A stretch of DNA of 38,797 nt from the NCBI GenBank assembly GCA_021797085.1, contig JAKAAG010000003.1:15598-54394 (forward strand), written 5' to 3'. Made by a program: the position numbers and the translations under genes. The notes below the pieces were generated by a model, which did not search any database, was not told the origin of the DNA, and saw only the letters and a list, made by a program, of their open reading frames with translations. This DNA is from Nanobdellota archaeon. Lineage in GTDB: Archaea > Nanobdellota > Nanobdellia > Parvarchaeales > Parvarchaeaceae. Positions 32,212 through 38,797 of this stretch are shown here, in pieces (position 1 is the first letter of the stretch; the number at the start of each line of letters is the position of its first letter).

Positions 32212-33018
32212 ATGGCATTAACTGAAATGATGGCTTTCTTGAATGCTGGCATACTAATAGTTGCATTTGCTCTTCTCTTGGTTGTTTTATCCTTCAGTGT
32301 TTCTCAAATAAACAGTACAAGCGTCTTTGCAAATTCCGAATCCGTTGCGGCAGGGATAGGCACAAGATTAATAACTTCTCCTAATTGTTTTGCTTATAAG
32401 AACACAATCTCTTATTATAATTCAAGTATAGATGCTCCAGGGGGGCCGTTGTATTCATCTTCATACACTGAACCTGGGGTAGTAAACATAAATAAATTCA
32501 TTGAGAATTATTTCCTTTCTTGCATGCAATATATATATTTTGGAGGTGCGACAAACATACCTGCTTTACAGTCAGATCTTGCAGCTGCAACTGGCGTTTC
32601 ATTGACACTATATGATACGCAGGATCCAAACGAGCTGGGACCAACTGGTTCTTTGTATCTTTCTAATTACAATCAGTTTAATTTTGGAGAAAGTTTCCAG
32701 CAGACGGAAGCGTTAATTCAAAAATATGCACAGAACGCGGAATATGCGGCAATGGGTGTAAGCTTAGTAACAAGTTTGATAATTATGATTGCTACTGGAG
32801 GGGCTATCCAATTTAATATAATCCTTGCGGTGGGTCAACATTCCACTACAGAAATAGCTCCTCAATATGCCTTGGCATCTATTTTTTACGCTGAGAATAC
32901 ATACTCTGAAAGTTTTCCAGTAGAAATACAATTTACTAATGCACAAGGACAGCCGACTTTCCAAAACAGCGGCGTATTACAGGTTCAGGTTACATATGGT
33001 ATTCCACCTTACAGTTAG
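32212..33018 (+). CDS. Exported pilin-like hypothetical protein, 268 residues
   Basis: Second gene of the operon, six bases after the first. Residues 11-31 form a hydrophobic helix right after MALTEMMAFLN (ILIVAFALLLVVLSFSVS), without a KGQ motif. Cysteines occur in SPNCFAYKN and FLSCMQYIYF, and another hydrophobic stretch spans 181-207 (MGVSLVTSLIIMIATGG). The C-terminal 50 residues look beta-stranded (ESFPVEIQFTNAQGQPTF, VLQVQVTYGIPPY). This resembles minor pilin-like proteins, with N-terminal helix and external domain, but no family can be named. A GGGGAG just upstream (32198 region) may serve as Shine-Dalgarno. Ends with TAG. Confidence 0.7.
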   Translation: MALTEMMAFLNAGILIVAFALLLVVLSFSVSQINSTSVFANSESVAAGIGTRLITSPNCFAYKNTISYYNSSIDAPGGPLYSSSYTEPGVVNINKFIENYFLSCMQYIYFGGATNIPALQSDLAAATGVSLTLYDTQDPNELGPTGSLYLSNYNQFNFGESFQQTEALIQKYAQNAEYAAMGVSLVTSLIIMIATGGAIQFNIILAVGQHSTTEIAPQYALASIFYAENTYSESFPVEIQFTNAQGQPTFQNSGVLQVQVTYGIPPYS

Positions 33019-33580
33019 ACTGGGTAAGAAAGGCCAGCTTACAATGCTTGATTTAGTGCTAGCACCACTGGTAGCAGTAGTTCTAGCCGTTTTAGCATCG
33101 GCTTTGCTTCACGGCGCTACCGCAAACCTATTGACAGCCGTAAGTCAGCAACCAGTCTCATTTTCATGCAATTTTGCTTTGGATACAATATACAGTACAT
33201 ACTATGTTCATAATGCGTTTACTTTGTCTCAGCTAGCTTTGTCTAATCCTAGCCAGTATTCTCTTGCAAATTCAAATAAAGAGCAGTCCTTATCGACAAA
33301 TTGCAGCGGAGCATGCAATTCTAATTACAATTACATTCAAACATATCTTTATAACTCTTCTTCTCTCTACAGTGATTTTATAGGCTATTTTTCCGGTTTT
33401 TCTCTAAGTGATTTTCAAGTCTTGACAGGACAAGAAACGGCTACATTGAAAGCGCTTGGAATGCAGGTCTTTTTAAATCAAATACCTGCAGGCGTTACTG
33501 GTAAATCAGAATGCAGCATGCAGGTTTATAATCCTGCAGATCCTTCAAAGCCTTATACTATTTACGGGGTGATAAGCTAA
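32996..33580 (+). CDS. Class III (KGQ) signal-peptide exported protein, about 190 residues
   Basis: Third gene of the operon. The frame contains LGKKGQLTMLDLVLAPLVAV: a basic KKGQ followed at once by a 25-residue hydrophobic helix, the pattern of pilin-like proteins cleaved by a prepilin peptidase before Gln. The external part has five cysteines (FSCNF, NCSGACN, SECSM) and Asn/Ser/Tyr-rich sequence. The ATG at 32996 overlaps the previous gene by 23 bases and gives a 13-residue leader. A CTG at 33020, one base after that stop, would give the neater leader MGKKG but is a rare start. The next gene's ATG follows the stop without a gap. Confidence 0.7.
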   Translation: MVFHLTVRLGKKGQLTMLDLVLAPLVAVVLAVLASALLHGATANLLTAVSQQPVSFSCNFALDTIYSTYYVHNAFTLSQLALSNPSQYSLANSNKEQSLSTNCSGACNSNYNYIQTYLYNSSSLYSDFIGYFSGFSLSDFQVLTGQETATLKALGMQVFLNQIPAGVTGKSECSMQVYNPADPSKPYTIYGVIS

Positions 33581-36500
33581 ATGCTAAATACTAAAGGACA
33601 GGCAAATATGATTGTGGTGCTGGGCATGGTCGCAGCTACAATATATATAGTTCTTAATGCCTTCGGTTACATAGGAAATGTAGGTTTAAGTTCAAAAATA
33701 GAGATAACCGCACAAAACAGCATTTATCAAACGCTTGCGTTAAAAAACTATCTTATACAAGAAGCAAATTACAATTTCCAGAAAGCAGAACTTTTTGACG
33801 GGCTTACTTTGCAGCCAAGCAGCGTTGACTGTGGCTATATAAATACCTCTAAGTCATTACCTTTTGTGCCGGTTCCCAAGATTTATTACTGGAGGAATCT
33901 GGCGGGCCAGATTTGCCTTCCTAATAACAATATGATAGAATACGGCCTTGAAACGCTTTTAAATAAGAATTCATTTGAAGTAGTAAATTCATCAAATATA
34001 GATATACAGTCTAATTTGGTGCTTAATCTATCTGAACGAAGTAATACAGTATTTTTTAGCAATTTTTCTGCGCCTTTTCTAAGCAACAAATATGAATTTC
34101 AGTATAATACTTCATCAGCTACTTTCTCAGTATGTGAGTGGTCCTCAAGCGGATGTTCCTATATTGACAGCAACGTTCCTTTAGGGATTAACTTTAATTT
34201 GTCTGGCATGGAATTTACTTCTATGCCTTTACAGGATGTTGTTTCTGGTGTAATAGACCAGTCGGTTTCAGTGAGTGCCTTTTTCAAGGGGTCTGGCCTT
34301 TCTCCTTCAAGTCAATATACATTGGTTACATTTCCAAATGGGGATGTTGCTATTATTTATACTGACACAATATCTGGGGTTACTTCGTTTTATCTGACGC
34401 CTATGCCAGATGAAAATCTATACTCCTTAAGCAGTGTTATCTCATATGATAATGCAAATGGTATACCAAGTCAAATAAAGCTTGTTAATGCTTCAAAAAG
34501 CGGGTTTCTTTTTGACGGCACAAATTATACTTTTTCCGTAACTTCTGACACTAATGGGATATTCACAATAAAACCGGCAAATTACGTTATGTTTGGCATA
34601 CAACCTAAATTCGTTTATTACAAATACATTTTAAACAGCATACAAAATTCTGGCACACAGAATCTTCTATTTCCGAACAACCAGAATCTTTACGTTTCAT
34701 ATTCCTTGTTCCCTTTGTACTCTCCACAAGTTTGCGTAAATTATAACGAGGGCCAATACGATCTACAAAACTGCCTCACACTTTCTGATTCTATAACAGG
34801 TAATAACTACCTGAGCCAGTTAATGCAACTGGGGATTGCATTTGTAAATCAAAGCTTTCCAATAGGAAACCAGAAAATAGAAGGTTTTGCACAGTATGAA
34901 ATAGACAATTATATATCAAATGCGATAAACGCGGTAAACCTTAAAACAGTATCAGTAAATGGCAGGCCAAAGTATGATTGGTATTCTGCACTGATTTTAC
35001 AGCTTGGCTCTCCACAAGGAACTAGCTACCTGTTAAACAAATTAAATAGAGTGAAAGAACCATATTATGGTACTTATATATATAACTGTGAGCAAAATAG
35101 CTCGGATTTAACTTATTGCAGAAATTTGTTGTCTTCTACATTATCCCAAGATGTTATAGCTTTGCTACAGCAGCAAATGCCACAGGAATTAAGTTTTCTC
35201 TCCGGCACTAATTTCAATATAAATGTTTTGAATCTTTCCATAAACGCGAGTGAAATAGATTCCTGCGTAAATGCAAGTAATTACAGTGTCAAATCGAATT
35301 ATTCCTATTCCGTAAAAAGCTTGCCTGTAAATGGGAATTTCTCTGAAGAAGTGCTTGGTATACCAATATCATTGGATTTCGGCTATCAGAATAATCTAAG
35401 TTTAACGCCGACTGAAGCATGCGGTATACAAAGATCTCCTTACGCTACAGGATATCCTGGATTTACCGAGGCGCTCATAACAAATAATTTTACTTACATC
35501 AATTGTGCTCCAGTTATTTCACAATTATTCTTAAATCATACTTGCATTGCCAGTTTGCAGACATCAAATTCTACAATGGAAAGCTATCTGAATTCTACAA
35601 GTTCAGCTCCGAATGGAGAGTATTGTCGTAAACTTTCAAATGGGCAGTATTTCTGTCCTTATTATAAGGTATCAAGCTTCTCTTACAAAAATTGGATAAC
35701 AAGTAGCAATACTTGCCCAGATTACTTTGTATTAAACAGCAAAAACTTCACGACTTCACAGAACAGTAATTACAGGCTCGTTTCGGTTTATGGGGGAGGA
35801 GCAGACTCCGCGAATTTATCGTTCTATAACAAGACATTTGCTTTATACAATGGGTCTTTAAATCTTCCTATGAATTTCAGTTTTAATGTTGGTTTCAATT
35901 CAACAGGGCCATATGCAGGAGTTAGTGCATTCTTTTCCCCCAGTCATTATCTTTCTGGCAGTGTCATATCCGCTTCTTTCAATTCAGAACAGAATCCAGA
36001 TGGGTTGTATAATTACTCCCTAGCAACTGATTCTGCTAGCCTGCTTGGCGGTTCAAATGACTATGTATCACCGGGTACACAAAATGAGCTTAGCTTCAAT
36101 CGTTATTGCATACACAGCGATGGTTGCAATCTCACTGCATATCTTAATTCAAACCTCCAGAGCAGCTTTTATAGTAACTCCTCCGCCATTGCATCAACCG
36201 TTAATTTGCTTGGGATATCAACTACTTCCAAGCCTTCCTCTGACCTAATAAGCTATGCTTTTGTGAGTAATTATGTTCCTCTCTACAAACCAATTGAAGG
36301 AGAATTAGCGTATGCTCCGGCCTCTGAGCTTAATCCATCTTTAAACACTTCCTTTGGTCTTACAACCGATAATAATACTTACTTCAATGAGCTGCTTCTG
36401 AATTCCTCTCACTTTACTAGTAGTTTCCAGCTTGCAATTAATCTTAATAGCAATTTCAATTTCGGTTATTTCGTTCCAGGTTATATAAAAATATTTGGAG

Positions 36501-37006
36501 TTTATTCGAGTAATGAAGTTTTACAACTCTATTGGTGGAATCAAACGGCCTTGGAAAATGGCGGTTTGTTGTGGATTAATCTTACAAAAAACGTGCCAAA
36601 CGAATTGTATATAGTTTATGGGCAAGGCGCTTCTTATACAGGGAAGTTTTCTGATAACGGCTCTTCAGTTTTTCCATTCTTCTATTCTGTAAATTCAAAT
36701 AGCAAGCCATTTACTTTTCTTTATCCGAATAAAGAGCAGCATAACTTCAACGCATATTATTCTGAAGCTGGCTTGAATCTTTCAAATACAGAACCAGTAC
36801 CCCCTTACATTTACAACGCTACTTTAAGTTCTTATTATGAGGAATTTGCATGTATAAACGTTAACCCGTTTAAGTTGACTCTTCTTAACGGAACGTACTC
36901 TGCATATCCTCCAAACTTTAATATAAATGAATTATATAATGATTTTAGTACAGAATACCCCGGTTTAACTATAATCGGAAAGCAAACTTACACAAATTGG
37001 CCGTGA
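33581..37006 (+). CDS. Giant class III (KGQ) signal-peptide surface protein with DUF2341-like domain
   Basis: Fourth gene of the operon, 1141 residues. MLNTKGQANMIVVLGMVAAT shows KGQ at residues 5-7 before a hydrophobic helix (about 9-30), the same layout as the first gene (Gln also at residue 7). Everything after is external: Asn/Ser/Tyr/Thr-rich, few charges, many cysteines and N-glycosylation sequons. Near residues 983-1034, LYWWNQTALENGGLLWINL, then VPNELYIVYGQGAS and SSVFPFF, matches the DUF2341 pattern (W.nl...iyivYG...vFpfF) and is related to the truncated protein at 2-925. There is no C-terminal anchor, so the N-terminal helix would hold it in the membrane or in a filament. Likely adhesive or structural at the cell surface; not shown. 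Confidence 0.75.
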   Translation: MLNTKGQANMIVVLGMVAATIYIVLNAFGYIGNVGLSSKIEITAQNSIYQTLALKNYLIQEANYNFQKAELFDGLTLQPSSVDCGYINTSKSLPFVPVPKIYYWRNLAGQICLPNNNMIEYGLETLLNKNSFEVVNSSNIDIQSNLVLNLSERSNTVFFSNFSAPFLSNKYEFQYNTSSATFSVCEWSSSGCSYIDSNVPLGINFNLSGMEFTSMPLQDVVSGVIDQSVSVSAFFKGSGLSPSSQYTLVTFPNGDVAIIYTDTISGVTSFYLTPMPDENLYSLSSVISYDNANGIPSQIKLVNASKSGFLFDGTNYTFSVTSDTNGIFTIKPANYVMFGIQPKFVYYKYILNSIQNSGTQNLLFPNNQNLYVSYSLFPLYSPQVCVNYNEGQYDLQNCLTLSDSITGNNYLSQLMQLGIAFVNQSFPIGNQKIEGFAQYEIDNYISNAINAVNLKTVSVNGRPKYDWYSALILQLGSPQGTSYLLNKLNRVKEPYYGTYIYNCEQNSSDLTYCRNLLSSTLSQDVIALLQQQMPQELSFLSGTNFNINVLNLSINASEIDSCVNASNYSVKSNYSYSVKSLPVNGNFSEEVLGIPISLDFGYQNNLSLTPTEACGIQRSPYATGYPGFTEALITNNFTYINCAPVISQLFLNHTCIASLQTSNSTMESYLNSTSSAPNGEYCRKLSNGQYFCPYYKVSSFSYKNWITSSNTCPDYFVLNSKNFTTSQNSNYRLVSVYGGGADSANLSFYNKTFALYNGSLNLPMNFSFNVGFNSTGPYAGVSAFFSPSHYLSGSVISASFNSEQNPDGLYNYSLATDSASLLGGSNDYVSPGTQNELSFNRYCIHSDGCNLTAYLNSNLQSSFYSNSSAIASTVNLLGISTTSKPSSDLISYAFVSNYVPLYKPIEGELAYAPASELNPSLNTSFGLTTDNNTYFNELLLNSSHFTSSFQLAINLNSNFNFGYFVPGYIKIFGVYSSNEVLQLYWWNQTALENGGLLWINLTKNVPNELYIVYGQGASYTGKFSDNGSSVFPFFYSVNSNSKPFTFLYPNKEQHNFNAYYSEAGLNLSNTEPVPPYIYNATLSSYYEEFACINVNPFKLTLLNGTYSAYPPNFNINELYNDFSTEYPGLTIIGKQTYTNWP

Positions 37007-37009
37007 ATT

Positions 37010-38797
37010 ATGGATAAACAAAAAAGATCGGTTGAAGTTTTAATGGTATGCTTTATAATTGTACTTTCTCTTTTAATTGTTTATAGAGGGGTAAATCTCT
37101 TATCAAATAACAATTTGGTCGTTAACACTAACTCTAGTTTGCAGGCAATAACTACAACGAGCACTCCGAATCCATTATCAAACTCCGTGTCTAATTACGG
37201 CAATTCCGATCCTTCAAGTTTAATAACAAGCAATGAATATGTGTCTTCTTCATCACCAATCACTAATTTCTGGTTTAATGAAAAATTTTACCCTGGAAAT
37301 ATCCAGTCTTCTTCAACCGGTTATTCATGCAGCGCAGTAAATGAGATAACCGCTCCTCATTTATGCTGGGATATCTTCACTTTATTTTCATGCGGCGGTG
37401 GTCCAACGACTTCTAATTTTACTAATCTAGTGGGGTACCTTGGTTTTCCACAGGGCGACAGCCAATTTCCAAACAGCGGTGGTGTAAACTATTCAAATCT
37501 TTATTCTGCAACAAACAATGCTACTTCACAGAACGTTTATCAATTGCCTTCATCAGAATTTCCTTATCAAAACTTTATAAATTGGAGCGATTCAACAATA
37601 CATGCTTATTATGGTTTATATCCCACTTATCTATACGCTATAAACAACTCTTTTACAGGTTATACGAATCTGCCAGGCAGTGTACCAAAAAGCACATTGA
37701 TAATACCTGCCGTTTCATGTGGTTCTACCTTTATAAATAATTATGTCAATTATCCTGGTTTTGTGGGTACGTTATACAATATATCAACCTTAAGTGGTTT
37801 TACTCCATCTGTTTTCATAGCGTCTCCAAATCAAAACGGCTACGGCGCAGATTATGCTTTTGGTCACATACTGAGTTTGGGAGGCGATCCTTGGATAGGC
37901 TCATTCAATTCGCTTCTAGCATACCAGATTCAGTCAATAAACCCTGCTTTCAACTATACAATGCCATCTGTGGACTATGCTCAATTTCCGAAGGGAAATA
38001 AAGGTGACATACAGTATCTGAATGTATCTACAAGCTTTTTGACTCCATTGTCTGCCACTTATTATGGAGGGAGTTCTCAGGGGATTGAAATTTACGTTTC
38101 AACCAAAGGTATCTCCTCTCTACTGAACACTTCTACCTCTCAAACAACATGTGCTGAGATAGCACCTCGCGGAGGATGTTTAAGATATACACAGGATCTT
38201 ATAACATCCACAACTGCAGATACTTTCACATCTCCAGATCTAGAAGGAGCGTACTATCCTAATTATGGCAATGGCATTTATCTTAAGTTTAGAACTGATG
38301 GGATATTCCCAATCTGTGCGTGGAATTCTAGCACTGGCAACACATTAAGCAGCTGCACATTTGAAAACCCTGCAACTATAAACAATGTCTCCTATGAAAG
38401 GCTGTGGCTGTCAAATAACCTAAGAAATAACCAGTTATTCAATACCCCGTTCACTCCTGGTTACTCAAGCTCTTCCTATCAGAATAACTTTACATTGACC
38501 GCTTTGGATAGTTTTTGCTTTTATGGAGAAAGCTTTGATACTAGTAATGGTGTTTACACTTCACCAAGCTACACTAGGATAATACCTCCTACAGCACTAG
38601 AAAATTACACCACTGCAATTGGAACATGCAATGCATTTTTTAACAATACAAACTGCTTTAGTAGCACTGCAAGCCAGTATTTAAATTTCCAGGACGGAAT
38701 ATTTGCCAATAACATAAAATGTACTTCAACAGGAATACATGCTCAGAATGTTACGGATGCTTGGATTAATTCAATATATGTAGCAAATGATGCTGGA
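37010..38797 (+). CDS. Large membrane-anchored surface protein, 3' end outside window
   Basis: Fifth gene, starting three bases after the previous stop and open for 596 codons to the end of the window, so it is truncated. It begins MDKQKRSVEVLMVCFIIVLS: a basic start, then one hydrophobic helix (about 10-27) ending LLIVYRGVNLL, so it is a type II-like anchor without KGQ. A Ser/Thr/Asn linker follows, then a folded external region with frequent cysteines (YSCSAV, HLCWDIF, FSCGGG, TTCAEIAPRGGC) and more than a dozen N-glycosylation sequons. I recognise no domain. Spacing and style place it in the same operon as the preceding four genes. Confidence 0.75.
   Translation, partial: MDKQKRSVEVLMVCFIIVLSLLIVYRGVNLLSNNNLVVNTNSSLQAITTTSTPNPLSNSVSNYGNSDPSSLITSNEYVSSSSPITNFWFNEKFYPGNIQSSSTGYSCSAVNEITAPHLCWDIFTLFSCGGGPTTSNFTNLVGYLGFPQGDSQFPNSGGVNYSNLYSATNNATSQNVYQLPSSEFPYQNFINWSDSTIHAYYGLYPTYLYAINNSFTGYTNLPGSVPKSTLIIPAVSCGSTFINNYVNYPGFVGTLYNISTLSGFTPSVFIASPNQNGYGADYAFGHILSLGGDPWIGSFNSLLAYQIQSINPAFNYTMPSVDYAQFPKGNKGDIQYLNVSTSFLTPLSATYYGGSSQGIEIYVSTKGISSLLNTSTSQTTCAEIAPRGGCLRYTQDLITSTTADTFTSPDLEGAYYPNYGNGIYLKFRTDGIFPICAWNSSTGNTLSSCTFENPATINNVSYERLWLSNNLRNNQLFNTPFTPGYSSSSYQNNFTLTALDSFCFYGESFDTSNGVYTSPSYTRIIPPTALENYTTAIGTCNAFFNNTNCFSSTASQYLNFQDGIFANNIKCTSTGIHAQNVTDAWINSIYVANDAG

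Noticed and set aside
33886-34089. Antisense frame inside the giant surface gene
   Set aside because: Short, without promoter or ribosome binding site, and inside a continuous 1141-codon gene.
29776-38797. Archaellum (archaellin) operon
   Set aside because: The proteins are far larger than archaellins and no FlaI, FlaJ, FlaH or related assembly genes are present; only the leader type is similar.

Overview
The window is AT-rich archaeal DNA, most likely from a small-genome, acidophilic DPANN/ARMAN-type lineage (Parvarchaeota or Micrarchaeota-like). Archaea-specific genes establish the domain: ribosomal proteins S4e, L19e and L32e, RNase P protein Rnp1, aIF2-alpha, Nop10, NreA, tRNA-splicing endonuclease, archaeal-type AdoMet synthetase, aRF1 and class I CCA-adding enzyme. 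Gene packing is very dense with many overlaps. First genes of transcription units repeatedly have a TATA box centred about 26 bases upstream of the ATG, so leaderless mRNA seems common. The lineage call is inference from gene content and style, not from a search.

Layout. 2-925: 3' end of a surface protein with a DUF2341/lectin-like domain. 957-2297: pyruvate kinase. 2439-12369: the ribosomal protein superoperon from L3 to SecY, but with the usual L2-S19-L22-S3-L29 block missing between L23 and Rnp1, where a new promoter appears. 12409-13128: an EMC3/DUF106 membrane insertase homologue beside secY. 13125-15176 (minus): aIF2-alpha, Nop10 and NreA, facing away from endA. 15886-18804 (minus): AdoMet synthetase, an unusual aRF1, and a hypothetical protein. 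18928-19806 (minus): tRNA-Ile(GAU), a methyltransferase and tRNA-Ala(UGC). 19896-20682: a MntA/HepT (MNT-HEPN) toxin-antitoxin pair. 20732-24902: an IMPDH/GMP reductase family enzyme, an APC-type permease, a secreted hypothetical protein, a probable C/D box guide RNA and a metallo-beta-lactamase fold protein. 24904-27603 (minus): an Lhr-type helicase. 27676-28945: CCA-adding enzyme with tRNA-Asn directly behind it. 29007-29714: unknown cytoplasmic protein. 29776 to the window end: five tightly spaced genes for large, Ser/Asn/Thr-rich, N-terminally anchored exported proteins, three of them with a pilin-like (class III) KGQ/KAQ signal.

How it works together. Most of the window is translation machinery: ribosomal proteins, tRNAs, splicing, 3'-CCA addition, rRNA guide RNA and guide RNP protein, initiation, termination, and the Sec/EMC3 membrane insertion route. 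The last 9 kb is the most novel part, a cell-surface operon whose promoter carries an 11-bp perfect inverted repeat running from the TATA box into the start codon. Other items worth a second look are the release factor (NIKD instead of NIKS, no zinc mini-domain), the C/D guide RNA with an apparent match to the 23S peptidyl-transferase region, C55 in tRNA-Ile, and the IMPDH-family enzyme lacking the usual Arg-Tyr flap.

No intergenic stretch exceeds about 150 bases. I saw no CRISPR array, insertion sequence, integrase or rRNA gene.
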